Source: JBBDXI01 sp040902425 (GTDB lineage Bacteria > Planctomycetota > Phycisphaerae > Phycisphaerales > UBA1924). Taken from it: DNA of 64,000 nt. The DNA is taken from the NCBI GenBank assembly GCA_040902425.1, contig JBBDXI010000075.1, positions 1 to 64,000 of the forward strand, given 5' to 3'. The number at the start of each line of letters is the position of its first letter. Within the stretch, counting starts at the first letter, position 1. The position numbers and the translations under genes were made by a program. Under the pieces are notes generated by a model. That model ran no database searches, was not told where the DNA came from, and was given only the letters and a program-made list of their open reading frames with translations. Of the stretch, positions 7,857 through 16,274 are shown in pieces.

Positions 7857-8147
7857 ATGGCCGTCAAGCCTCTCGAAGACCGCGTCCTCATCCAGCCCAT
7901 CGAGGGCGAGTCCAAGACCGCCTCGGGCATCTACCTCCCCGAGACCGCCAAGGAGAAGCCCGTCCGCGGGAAGGTCATCTCCACCGGCCCCGGCAAGCGC
8001 CTCGACAACGGCCAGCGGGCCCAGATGAGCGTCCGCAAGGGCGACACCGTCGTCTACGGCAAGTACGCGGGCACCGAGGTCGAGATCAAGGGCCAGAAAC
8101 ACCTGATCCTGAAGGAGTCCGAGCTGCTGGGCGTGATCGAGGGGTAG
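7857..8147 (+). CDS. groES: Co-chaperonin GroES
   Basis: The 96-residue protein is a full-length GroES: MAVKPLEDRVLIQPIEGESKT at the start, then the mobile loop with GIYLPETAKEKP, and a beta-barrel ending HLILKESELLGVIEG. It forms the heptameric lid of the GroEL folding chamber. It is the only groES in the window and serves two groEL genes lying about 0.8 kb upstream and 1.1 kb downstream. The usual groES-groEL order is not kept. A CGGAGACC site lies upstream of the ATG. Confidence 0.96.
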   Translation: MAVKPLEDRVLIQPIEGESKTASGIYLPETAKEKPVRGKVISTGPGKRLDNGQRAQMSVRKGDTVVYGKYAGTEVEIKGQKHLILKESELLGVIEG

Positions 8148-8152
8148 TGAGT

Positions 8153-8242
8153 CGGCAAGCGGCAAACGGCACACGGCAAACGGGTGCTGGACCGCTTGCA
8201 CCGCCTTCTCCCCGCTTGCCGTTTGCCTATTGCCGCTTGCCG
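8153..8242. repeat. Palindrome of GGCAAGCGGCAAACGG words, second copy
   Basis: The left arm GGCAAGCGGCAAACGG is at 8154-8169, followed by ACACGGCAAACGGG. The right side has CCGTTTGCC (8219-8227, pairing with 8161-8169) and GCCGCTTGCCG (8232-8242, pairing with 8153-8163). It begins within 10 bases of the groES stop and ends just before the sulfotransferase start. It may act as a transcription attenuator or mRNA stabiliser between the two genes. Confidence 0.8.
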
Positions 8243-8249
8243 CGATCCC

Positions 8250-9197
8250 ATGGAACTCCTGAAGCGCTTCAAACCCGCGAAGATCGAAGCCCCCGCGCCC
8301 GAGTCGCGCGTGGACCACTCGCTGTTCTTCGTCCGCGGCCACCCGCGCTCCGGCACCAACTGGATCGGCGCCCTCCTCAACCTCCACCCCCAGGTTAACT
8401 GCTTCGGCGAGTTCCACTTCGAGGACATCCGCAACGCCATCGACGCCCAGCAATCACAACCCTGGCAGATCACCGCCCGCGAGCCCCTCAAGACCGTCAT
8501 GGACCAGTGGTTCCGCGAGATGGTCCGACGGGCCATGCTCACCCTGGAGAACCGCAAGCCCGGGGCACACTGGATCGGCGACCGCACGCCCCGCGGCCTG
8601 CGGGTCTTCGTCGAGCACGCCCCGCACTTCCTCATCCTCCGCGACGGGCGCGACGTCCTGGTCAGCTGGACCTTCCACATCCTGCGGATGCGTCCGCACG
8701 TGCTCGACGTCGTGGTGCCGCCCGACCTGCGCCGCGGCTTCAACCGCCTCTACGAGCGATTCCAGGCCGACAACGCCCACTTCGCCAGGCACCCCGAGGA
8801 ACTGCTCTCCGATGAGGGCTGGGTCCGCATGGTCGCCGGCCGCTGGGCCGGGTGGGTCCGCGCCGACCAGGGAGCGGTCCGCCGCATCGAGGCGAACGAC
8901 GAGGGCGCCCGGGCCCGCCTCCAGGTCATCCGCTACGAGGCCCTCCACGCGGATGTCGAGGGCGGCCGGCGGACGATGTACGAGTTCCTCGGCCTCGACC
9001 CGGCCGAGGCGGCGCCCATCAGCGCCGAGACCCGGACCGAGCCGGGCTTCCAGAAGGACGACCCGACCTCGTTCTGGCGCCACGGCAGGGTGGGCGACTG
9101 GCGGAGGTACTCGACCGATCCATTCAAGCGTTGGTTCAAGGAGTCGGCCGGCGAAGCGCTGACCGAACTCGGTTACGAGAACGACAACAACTGGTAG
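8250..9197 (+). CDS. Sulfotransferase-family protein
   Basis: The 315-residue protein has the two PAPS-binding signatures of sulfotransferases: the 5'-phosphosulfate loop RGHPRSGTNWIGALLNLHP near residue 30, and the 3'-phosphate motif FLILRDGRDVLVSW around residue 130. These enzymes transfer sulfuryl groups from PAPS to hydroxyls or amines of carbohydrates, lipids or peptides; the acceptor is unknown here. The ATG at 8250 is taken as start; a longer frame begins inside the repeat. It sits between groES and groEL2, 43 bases upstream of the latter, so it is probably in the chaperone transcription unit although functionally unrelated. Confidence 0.85.
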   Translation: MELLKRFKPAKIEAPAPESRVDHSLFFVRGHPRSGTNWIGALLNLHPQVNCFGEFHFEDIRNAIDAQQSQPWQITAREPLKTVMDQWFREMVRRAMLTLENRKPGAHWIGDRTPRGLRVFVEHAPHFLILRDGRDVLVSWTFHILRMRPHVLDVVVPPDLRRGFNRLYERFQADNAHFARHPEELLSDEGWVRMVAGRWAGWVRADQGAVRRIEANDEGARARLQVIRYEALHADVEGGRRTMYEFLGLDPAEAAPISAETRTEPGFQKDDPTSFWRHGRVGDWRRYSTDPFKRWFKESAGEALTELGYENDNNW

Positions 9198-9240
9198 GTG
9201 TTCGCGCCGGGGAAAAGCCCGGCGAGACGGAGTGAGACCC

Positions 9241-10863
9241 ATGGCGACCAAGCAGATCATGTTCGACGACGCGGCCCTCCTCGAGATGAAGAAGGGCGTG
9301 GACCAGCTGGCCGACGCGGTGAAGTGCACCATGGGCCCCAGCGGCCGGCACGTCGTCATCCAGAAGAGCTACGGCGGCCCCACCATCACCAAGGACGGCG
9401 TCTCCGTCAGCAAGGAGATCACCCTCCCCGAGCCCTTCGAGAGCATGGGCGCCAAGATGGTCAACGAGGTCGCCAAGAAGACCGCCGACAAGGCCGGCGA
9501 CGGCACCACCGCCGCCACCGTCCTCGCCCAGGCCATCTTCTCCGAGGGCCTCCGCCACGTCACCGCCGGGGCCAACCCGGTGCTGATCCAGCGCGGCATC
9601 AACAACGCCGCGATGGCCGCGGCCGAGGCCATCGACGGCATGGCCGTCAAGACCAGGGGCAAGGACGACTACCGCAAGATCGCCCTGGTCTCGTGCAACT
9701 ACAACGAGGATGTCGCCGGCTACATCGCCGAGGCGATCGCCAAGGTGGGGCCCGAGGGCGTGGTCGAGGTCGAGGAGGGCAAGAGCGCCGAGACGACCCT
9801 GGAGTACGTCGAGGGCATGCAGTTCGACAAGGGCTACCTGTCGCCCTACTTCATGACCGACCCGAAGACCGCCGAGTGCGTGCTCGAAGACTGCTACATC
9901 CTGATCTACGAGAAGAAGATCAGCAACCTGCCCGACCTGCTCCCGCTCCTGAACAAGGTCGTCATGAGCGGGCGGCCCCTGCTCATCATCGCCGAGGAGG
10001 TCGAGAGCGAGGCCCTGGCGACGCTGGTGGTGAACCGTCTCCGCGGCACGCTGAAGATCTGCGCGGTCAAGGCCCCCGGCTTCGGCGACCGGCGCAAGGC
10101 CATGCTGAGCGACATCGCGGTGCTGACCGGCGGCACCTTCATCGCCGAGGACCTCGGCCGGAACCTCGAGAGCGTCGAGATGAGCGAGCTGGGCCGGGCC
10201 AAGAAGGTGGTGGTGACGAAGGACGACACCACGATCATCGAGGGCGCCGGCAAGAAGTCGGAGATCCAGGCCCGGGCCGACCAGATCAAGGCCCAGACCG
10301 AGAAGACCACCAGCGACTACGACCGCGAGAAGCTCCAGGAACGCCTGGCGAAGCTCACCGGCGGCGTGGCGATCATCAACGTCGGCGGGGCCACCGAGAC
10401 GGCCATGAAGGCCCTGAAGGACCTCGTCGACGACGCCCTGCACGCGACCCGGGCGGCCGCCAAGGAGGGCTACGTCCCCGGCGGCGGGGTGGCCCTCCTG
10501 CGCACGCAGGACGCGATCGAGGCCGCGCAGAAGAAGGCGAAGGGCGACGAGAAGCTCGGCTACGACATCGTTCACCACGCGGTCGAGAGCTGCATCAAGC
10601 AGATCGCCGAGAACGCCGGGCACGACGGGGACCTCGTCGTCGAGAAGGTCAAGGAGGGCGGCAAGGGCGGCGTCGGGTTCGGCTTCGACGCCAAGAGCGG
10701 GCAGTACACCGACCTGGTCAAGGCCGGGATCATCGACCCCGCGCTCGTCGCCAAGACCGCCCTGATCAACGCCGCCAGCGTGGCGGGCCTGATGCTGACC
10801 ACCGAGGTGCTGGTCACCGAGCTCAAGGAAGACAAGAGCCCCGCCGAGGGCGCCGTGGCGTGA
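9241..10863 (+). CDS. groEL: Chaperonin GroEL, copy 2 (no GGM tail)
   Basis: A 540-residue GroEL with all standard blocks: KCTMGPSGRHVVIQKSYGGP, the ATP motif GDGTTAAT, DDALHATRAA, and IIDPALVAKTALINAASVAG with the nucleotide-contacting Asp retained. The C terminus (KEDKSPAEGAVA) lacks the Gly-Gly-Met tail. This tail loss is typical of specialised GroEL paralogues. GGAG at 9229-9232 positions the ATG at 9241. It is followed by dnaJ and grpE, so it is probably part of the stress-inducible unit, whereas copy 1 has its own leader. Confidence 0.95.
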   Translation: MATKQIMFDDAALLEMKKGVDQLADAVKCTMGPSGRHVVIQKSYGGPTITKDGVSVSKEITLPEPFESMGAKMVNEVAKKTADKAGDGTTAATVLAQAIFSEGLRHVTAGANPVLIQRGINNAAMAAAEAIDGMAVKTRGKDDYRKIALVSCNYNEDVAGYIAEAIAKVGPEGVVEVEEGKSAETTLEYVEGMQFDKGYLSPYFMTDPKTAECVLEDCYILIYEKKISNLPDLLPLLNKVVMSGRPLLIIAEEVESEALATLVVNRLRGTLKICAVKAPGFGDRRKAMLSDIAVLTGGTFIAEDLGRNLESVEMSELGRAKKVVVTKDDTTIIEGAGKKSEIQARADQIKAQTEKTTSDYDREKLQERLAKLTGGVAIINVGGATETAMKALKDLVDDALHATRAAAKEGYVPGGGVALLRTQDAIEAAQKKAKGDEKLGYDIVHHAVESCIKQIAENAGHDGDLVVEKVKEGGKGGVGFGFDAKSGQYTDLVKAGIIDPALVAKTALINAASVAGLMLTTEVLVTELKEDKSPAEGAVA

Positions 10864-10956
10864 GGCCCCCCAGCCATCGCTTCACAGGCCCGAGCGCAAG
10901 CGAGGGCGTTCAGTAGACTCCGAGCCCGTCGGCGAAAGCCCGCGGGCTCGATTCGC

Positions 10957-12123
10957 ATGCCCACCACCCGCGACTACTACGAGATCCTCGGCGTCGTCAG
11001 GACCGCGGACGGCGAGGAGATCAAGCGCGCCTACCGCCGCCTCGCCATGAAGTACCACCCCGACCGCAACCCCGGCGACGCCGAGGCCGAGGGCAGGTTC
11101 AAGGAGTGCGCCGAGGCCTACGAGGTGCTCAGCGACGCCCAGCTCCGCGCCCGCTACGACCAGTTCGGCCACGAGGGCCTCCGCGGGCGCGGCGCCGCCG
11201 CCCACGACTTCTCCCGCATGAACGCCGAGGACATCTTCTCGATGTTCAACGACATCTTCGGCGCAGGGTTCGGCGGCTTCGGGGGGGGCGGCGGCGGGGG
11301 GAGGGGCCGCCAGCGCGGCGTCGCCCGCGGGTACGACCTGGAGACCGAGGCCCAGATCACGCTCGAAGAAGTCCTCAAGGGCGCCGAGCGCGAGATCGAC
11401 TTCACGCGGATGGATGTCTGCGACGCCTGCCACGGCTCGGGCGCCAAGCCCGGCTCCAAGCCCGTCCAGTGCCCCACCTGCGCCGGGCACGGGCGCGTCC
11501 AGCAGGCCGGCCTCGGCGGGATGTTCCGCATGGTCACCACCTGCCCCGCCTGCGGCGGGCGCGGCCAGATCGTGAAGGAGCTCTGCGACTCCTGCCGCGG
11601 CAAGGGCCGCATCCCCCGCAAGCGCAAGCTCTCCGTGAAGATCCCCGCCGGTATCTCCGCCGGCCAGGCCGTCCGCGTCACCGGCGAGGGCGAGCCCCCG
11701 CCCCCCGAGGCCGCCCCCGGCGGCGAGGGCATGCGCGGCGACCTGCACGTGGTGGTCCGCGTCAAGGAGCACCCGATGTTCGCCCGCGACGGTGACCACC
11801 TCCTGCTCGAGATGCCCATCGCCTTCACCCAGGCCGCGCTCGGCGCCGAGGTCCGCGTCCCCACCCTCGAGGGCCAGGAGACGCTGAAGATCCCCCGCGG
11901 CACGCAGTACGGGACCATGTTCCGGATGAGCGGGCACGGCCTGCCCAACCTCCGCTCCGGGCGCCGGGGAGACCTGGCCGTGGTCGTGAAGATCGAGATT
12001 CCCAAGAAGATCGGCGCCAAGCAGGAGAAGATGCTCCGCGAGTACGCCGAGAGCGAGAACCTGGATGTGCTGCCCGAGACGCAGGGGTTCCTCAAGAAGG
12101 TCAAAGACTGGCTGGGGGGCTGA
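10957..12123 (+). CDS. dnaJ: Chaperone protein DnaJ
   Basis: This 388-residue type I J-protein has the J domain with His34-Pro35-Asp36, a Gly-rich linker, and four zinc-binding CXXCXGXG repeats (CDACHGSG, CPTCAGHG, CPACGGRG, CDSCRGKG), followed by the C-terminal substrate-binding domains. It delivers unfolded clients to DnaK and stimulates its ATPase. It is the first gene of a dnaJ-grpE pair. No dnaK is present in the window, so the partner must be encoded elsewhere. Transcription continues from groEL2, with a gap of 93 bases. Confidence 0.97.
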   Translation: MPTTRDYYEILGVVRTADGEEIKRAYRRLAMKYHPDRNPGDAEAEGRFKECAEAYEVLSDAQLRARYDQFGHEGLRGRGAAAHDFSRMNAEDIFSMFNDIFGAGFGGFGGGGGGGRGRQRGVARGYDLETEAQITLEEVLKGAEREIDFTRMDVCDACHGSGAKPGSKPVQCPTCAGHGRVQQAGLGGMFRMVTTCPACGGRGQIVKELCDSCRGKGRIPRKRKLSVKIPAGISAGQAVRVTGEGEPPPPEAAPGGEGMRGDLHVVVRVKEHPMFARDGDHLLLEMPIAFTQAALGAEVRVPTLEGQETLKIPRGTQYGTMFRMSGHGLPNLRSGRRGDLAVVVKIEIPKKIGAKQEKMLREYAESENLDVLPETQGFLKKVKDWLGG

Positions 12124-12126
12124 CGC

Positions 12127-12759
12127 ATGGCATGGGGACGAAGGCCGGGCCCGCCGCAGGGCACGCCGCAGGATCCGATGAACGAGCACGACCCGACGAA
12201 CGGGCAGCCGGAGCACGGGGAGGGGCCCTCGCCCGGCGACTGCGACCCCCAGATCGCCGAGCTGATGGAGCAGGTCCAGCGCCTCCAGGCCGAGCGCGAC
12301 GACCTGAACCAGAAGTACCTCCGCACCGCCGCCGACTCCCAGAACGCCCAGCGCCGCGCCCTGCGCGAGCAGGAGGAGGCCAAGCGCCAGGGCATGACCT
12401 CGGTCATCGCCAACGTCCTGACCGTGCTCGACCACTTCGACCTCGCCCTCGCCCAGGACCCGGCGAAGGTCACCGCCCAGCAGATCATCAGCGGCGTCAG
12501 GGTCATCCGCGACGAGCTGAGCCGCATCCTCCAGAGCTTCGGCGTGCAGGAGGTCAACCCACGCCCGGGCGAGGAGTTCGACCCGCACCGCCACCAGGCG
12601 GTCATGCAGCGGCAGAGCGAGTCGGTGCCGCCGGGGCGCATCGTCCAGACCCTCCAGCCCGGCTACGCCCTCGGCGAGCGCATCATCCGCCCGGCCAAGG
12701 TAGCCATCAGGCCCTCGCAGCCCCACGATGCCCCGCCCGCCGCATGGGATGGCGACTAG
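12127..12759 (+). CDS. grpE: Nucleotide exchange factor GrpE
   Basis: The product has the GrpE layout: a variable charged N terminus, a long coiled coil (QIAELMEQVQRLQAERDDLNQ), a four-helix bundle with VLDHFDLAL, and the beta-wing with FDPHRHQAVMQ and the family-typical PAKV ending. It releases ADP from DnaK. The ATG at 12127 is 3 bases after the dnaJ stop; an alternative ATG at 12178 (MNEHDPTN) has a better AGGA site. The frame differs by 17 residues only in the disordered N terminus. Confidence 0.93.
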   Translation: MAWGRRPGPPQGTPQDPMNEHDPTNGQPEHGEGPSPGDCDPQIAELMEQVQRLQAERDDLNQKYLRTAADSQNAQRRALREQEEAKRQGMTSVIANVLTVLDHFDLALAQDPAKVTAQQIISGVRVIRDELSRILQSFGVQEVNPRPGEEFDPHRHQAVMQRQSESVPPGRIVQTLQPGYALGERIIRPAKVAIRPSQPHDAPPAAWDGD

Positions 12760-12779
12760 GGGGGGAGCACAGCAGCGCG

Positions 12780-13175
12780 ATGCCGACCTACGACTACAAA
12801 TGCAGGGCCTGCGGCCACGCGATGGAGCTCTTCCAGTCCATGACCGAGCCGTCGAAGCGCAAGTGCCCCAAGTGCGGCAAGAACCGCCTCGAGCGGCTCA
12901 TCGGCACCGGCGCCGCCCTGCTCTTCAAGGGCTCCGGCTTCTACCAGACCGACTACCGCTCCGCCGCCTACAAGAAGTCTGCCGAGGCCGAAGGCAAGCC
13001 CGCCGAGAGCAAACCCGCCGAGGGCAAACCCGCCGAGACGAAGGCGGAGGGCGCCAGAGCCGCCGACACCAAGCCCGCGCCCGGCGAGTCCCGGGATGGC
13101 GCCAAGCCCTCCAGGAAGCCCGACTCAAAGCCCGACGCCCCCGCGAAGAAGAGCAGGAAGCCCGCCCCCGACTGA
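12780..13175 (+). CDS. FmdB-family zinc ribbon protein with Lys/Ala/Pro tail
   Basis: The first 45 residues are an FmdB-type zinc ribbon: MPTYDYKCRACGH, then KCPKCGK, giving two CXXC knuckles. The rest is a low-complexity tail of repeated (K/E)GKPAE(S/T)KPAE units and a Lys/Pro-rich end, predicted disordered. Such ribbons are common small regulators or assembly factors with no established function. Positioned 20 bases after grpE and just before acpS, in the same direction. The repeat units at about 12995-13050 are a 15-18 base tandem coding repeat. Confidence 0.85.
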   Translation: MPTYDYKCRACGHAMELFQSMTEPSKRKCPKCGKNRLERLIGTGAALLFKGSGFYQTDYRSAAYKKSAEAEGKPAESKPAEGKPAETKAEGARAADTKPAPGESRDGAKPSRKPDSKPDAPAKKSRKPAPD

Positions 13176-13202
13176 CCCCGGCCCCCGGCCCCGGCGCCCC
13201 CC

Positions 13203-13583
13203 ATGCGGATCATCGGACACGGCATCGACCTGGTGGAGGTGGCCCGCATCGCGGAGATGCTCGACGCCCACGCCGAGCGCTTCCTCGAGCGCTGCTTCAC
13301 CCCCCGCGAGGCCGCCTACGCCGGCGATGGCAGGCGCCGGGTCGAGCACCTCGCCGCACGCTTCGCCGCCAAGGAGGCCGTCCTGAAAGCCCTCGGCACC
13401 GGCCTGCGCGACGGCATGAGCTGGACCGAGATCGAGGTCGTGGCCCTGCCCAGCGGCCAGCCGGGCCTGTCCATCACGGGAAGAGTGGGGGAGGTCGCCG
13501 CCCAGCGCGGTATCACGGACTGGTCGCTCTCGCTCAGCCACACCGAGCGCTACGCCGTTGCCTCGGCCATCGCCAGCGGGTGA
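13203..13583 (+). CDS. acpS: Holo-[acyl-carrier-protein] synthase
   Basis: This 126-residue protein carries both AcpS signatures: GHGIDLVEVARI (with the Mg-binding Asp) at the start and RFAAKEAVLKALGTG (with the Glu) in the middle. It transfers the 4'-phosphopantetheine arm from CoA to the conserved Ser of apo-ACP. It is the last plus-strand gene of the folding cluster and converges with the HEAT-like gene, 10 bases away. Confidence 0.95.
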   Translation: MRIIGHGIDLVEVARIAEMLDAHAERFLERCFTPREAAYAGDGRRRVEHLAARFAAKEAVLKALGTGLRDGMSWTEIEVVALPSGQPGLSITGRVGEVAAQRGITDWSLSLSHTERYAVASAIASG

Positions 13584-13593
13584 CCCCCCGCGC

Positions 13594-14610
13594 CTACTTG
13601 CGGGCCTCGGGATCCGCCGCCGCCGCGCCCGCCCTGGCCTCCTCGCGCTCGCGGGCCTGCCGCGCCAGGTGGGGCTTGAACTCCTCCGTGTACCACCGGT
13701 GCCACTGCCGGTTGTCCCACCCCATGTGCCCCGTCGGTTTCCCCCACGCCTCGCTGGTGGTCCGCACCAGGGCGTAGTGCACCTCGGTGCGGTAGGTGAT
13801 CACATTCGCGTCGATCACCCGCAGCACCACACCCTCGGTCACCACGCCGATCGTCGGGTCGAACGCCACCGCGCTGTCGCCGATCACCGGTGTCAGGTCC
13901 GCCACGAACGCCTGCTGCGTTCCGACCAGGATCCAGGCCAGGGACGTATCCCCACCCTGCCCCGTCCCCACCGTCGTCCCCCCGCCGATCTGGGCGTTGA
14001 TCAGCATGGGGATCGCCTCCAGGAGTCGCAGGCCCTCGACCAGCCCGGCCGCGGACGCGATCTCGTCGTTCCGCGACGACCGCAGCCCCTCGGCCACCAC
14101 CGACTTCACGCCGTGGTTCACCGCGCCCGCCTCGCCCATCCGTCGCACCAGCCGCTTCGCCGCCTCCGCGCGGTGCGCCTTGTCCTTGTCGAAGACCGCC
14201 GCCCACGCGATGGTCGTGTCCGCCCGGTCGTTCTTCAGCTCCGCGAGATGGTCGAGGATGGCCAGCCGGACATCCTCCCCGTCGCGCTCGAAGAGCTTCA
14301 GCAGGCTCGGGTAGATCACCGGGTCCGTGAACTCCCGCAGCTTGATGATCCCCGCCTGCCGGATGTCCGTCTTGCGCGCCCGGAAGTGGTCGAAGCGGAT
14401 CTTCTTCAGCTCCTGCTCCATCTCCAGCCGCTGCTTGTTCTGCGCGGCGTACGCCCGAACCCGCGGGTCACCCGGGTCCGCGATCTGCGCGGCCACCCAA
14501 TCCGGCATCTCCTCCGGCGCGGGCGCGGTGTACCTCACATCCGCCTGCCCCAGCGCAGCGCCGGAGAGCGACAGCACCAGGGCGGCGGCCAGCAGCGGGG
14601 TCCGTGGCAT
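13594..14610 (-). CDS. Secreted protein with HEAT-like helical repeats
   Basis: 338 residues with an N-terminal signal peptide (MPRTPLLAAALVLSLSGAALGQ, cleavage expected after ALG). The mature protein is largely helical. About residues 85-190 hold short alpha-alpha repeats of HEAT-like pattern (REFTDPVIYPSLLKLFERDGE, LAILDHLAELKN, AKRLVRRMGEAGAV). The C-terminal third is beta-rich (VVLRVIDANVITYRTEVHYALV) and ends in a charged helix. No catalytic motif is visible. It converges with acpS. Its promoter region is shared divergently with the AMP ligase and contains a strong hairpin. Confidence 0.75.
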   Translation of the reverse strand: MPRTPLLAAALVLSLSGAALGQADVRYTAPAPEEMPDWVAAQIADPGDPRVRAYAAQNKQRLEMEQELKKIRFDHFRARKTDIRQAGIIKLREFTDPVIYPSLLKLFERDGEDVRLAILDHLAELKNDRADTTIAWAAVFDKDKAHRAEAAKRLVRRMGEAGAVNHGVKSVVAEGLRSSRNDEIASAAGLVEGLRLLEAIPMLINAQIGGGTTVGTGQGGDTSLAWILVGTQQAFVADLTPVIGDSAVAFDPTIGVVTEGVVLRVIDANVITYRTEVHYALVRTTSEAWGKPTGHMGWDNRQWHRWYTEEFKPHLARQAREREEARAGAAAADPEARK

Positions 14611-14698
14611 GGGCGTGGGTCTCCTTGACCTCCCGGGTCAGACGCCCCCGACCCGGGCTTTGTTCCCCGTGGTTGGCCCGCTTGGGTGCCCCCCTTGG

Positions 14699-14760
14699 GT
14701 GGCCCGACGCTCCGCGGCGGGTCCCGGGAGCAGAACCCCCGCCGCGGAGCGGCGGGCCAC
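14699..14760. repeat. 22-base inverted repeat in the divergent promoter region
   Basis: GTGGCCCGACGCTCCGCGG (continuing to 14720) pairs with 14739-14760, giving 22 base pairs with a single A/G mismatch and an 18-base loop. It lies between the start codons of the secreted HEAT-like protein (minus) and the AMP ligase (plus). It resembles a REP/BIME-type element more than a terminator. Confidence 0.75.
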
Positions 14761-14804
14761 GCAGGACCCGTTTGCGACTACGCTGTCCGCCCCGGAGACC
14801 CCGC

Positions 14805-16274
14805 GTGAGCGTCCACTGGCCCATCATCCGGACCTGCCTCACCAACCCCCGCCGCGTGCTGGCGCACGACGACCAGCGGGCCTACCGCGGCATCGAACTC
14901 CTCGTCGGCGCCCTCCACCTCGCCGACGCCATCGAGCCGGTCTGCCGTTCCGCCACGGTGGGGGTCATGCTCCCCACCGGCGGCCTGTTCCCCATGGCCG
15001 CGCTCGCCGGGTGGATGCTCGGGAAAACCGTCGTCCCCCTGAACTACCTCCTCAAGCCCGATGAGCTCGACTTCGTCGTCAAGGACTGCGAGACCGATAC
15101 GGTGGTCACGGTCGGCCCGATGCTCGAGTTCGTCGGCCACCGCCCGGATGTGCCGAACCTGCTGGAGTTGGAGAAGCTCGGCTTCAGGGGCATCCCTTCG
15201 CCGCGATGGCCCCGGGGCGCCGCCGCCGACGACCTCGCCCTGCTCCTTTACACCTCCGGCACCAGCGGGCGCCCCAAGGGCGTGATGCTCACCCACGGCA
15301 ACATCGCCGCCAACATCAACCAGGTCCTCCGCTGGGTCAGCTTCACCCGCGACGAGGTGCTGCTCGGCGTGCTCCCCCAGTTCCACACCTTCGGACTCAC
15401 CATCCTCACGCTCCTCCCGCTCAGCGTCGGCTGCCGCGTCGTCTACACCGCCCGCTTCGTCCCCCACAAGATTGTCCGCCTCATCCGCGAGCACCGGCCC
15501 ACGGTGCTGGTCGCGATCCCCTCGATGTACAACGCGATGCTCCAGGTGAAGGACGCGGGCCGCGAGGACTTTGCCAGCTTCCGCTACATCGTCTCCGGCG
15601 GCGAGCCCCTCCCGGACGCCGTCGCCGAGGGCTTCTACGAGCGCTTCGGCATCCGCATCAACGAGGGCTACGGCCTCACCGAGACCTCTCCCGTGGCCAA
15701 CTGGTGCCGCCCCCACGAGTTCCGGCCCCACTCGGTCGGCGCGCCCGTCCCGCGCGTCGACCAGCGCATCCGCTCCATCGAGACCGGCGCCTTCCTCGGG
15801 CCGGGCGAGGAGGGCGAGGTGATCATGAAGGGCCCCAACATCATGCGCGGCTACTTCAAGCGCCCCGAGGAGACCGCCGCCGTCTTCGACGCCGAGGGCT
15901 TCTTCCGCACCGGCGACATCGGGCGCCACGACGAGGACGGCCACCTCTTCATCACCGGCCGCCTCAAGGAGATGATCATCGTCGGCGGCGAGAACGTCTT
16001 CCCCCGCGAGATCGAAGAGGTCATCAACAAGCACCCGGCGGTGGGGGCCTGCGGCGTCGTCGGCATGACCGATCCCATCCGCGGCGAGCTGCCCGCGGCC
16101 TTCGTCGAGCTCAAGGAGGGCGCCGCCGCGGAGGAGAAGGAGATCATCCGCTGGTGCCGCGAGCGCCTCGCCGGGTACAAGTGCCCCGCCCAGGTCCGCA
16201 TCCTCGAGAAGCTCCCGCGGAACCCCACCGGCAAGATCATGCGGCGCGAGCTGAAGAAGTTGCTGGCCGGCTGA
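14805..16274 (+). CDS. AMP-dependent acyl-CoA synthetase/ligase
   Basis: This 489-residue member of the ANL superfamily shows the P-loop LLLYTSGTSGRPKGVMLTHG, the A5 motif GYGLTETSP, RTGDIGRHDEDGHL, and the C-terminal A10 lysine in NPTGKIMRR. It adenylates a carboxylic acid and probably loads it onto CoA. The short length and sequence style suit medium- or long-chain fatty acids, but substrate cannot be read reliably. The GTG at 14805 fits the start of homologous N termini (VSVHWPIIRTCL); upstream in-frame sequence overlaps the hairpin. Confidence 0.9.
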   Translation: MSVHWPIIRTCLTNPRRVLAHDDQRAYRGIELLVGALHLADAIEPVCRSATVGVMLPTGGLFPMAALAGWMLGKTVVPLNYLLKPDELDFVVKDCETDTVVTVGPMLEFVGHRPDVPNLLELEKLGFRGIPSPRWPRGAAADDLALLLYTSGTSGRPKGVMLTHGNIAANINQVLRWVSFTRDEVLLGVLPQFHTFGLTILTLLPLSVGCRVVYTARFVPHKIVRLIREHRPTVLVAIPSMYNAMLQVKDAGREDFASFRYIVSGGEPLPDAVAEGFYERFGIRINEGYGLTETSPVANWCRPHEFRPHSVGAPVPRVDQRIRSIETGAFLGPGEEGEVIMKGPNIMRGYFKRPEETAAVFDAEGFFRTGDIGRHDEDGHLFITGRLKEMIIVGGENVFPREIEEVINKHPAVGACGVVGMTDPIRGELPAAFVELKEGAAAEEKEIIRWCRERLAGYKCPAQVRILEKLPRNPTGKIMRRELKKLLAG

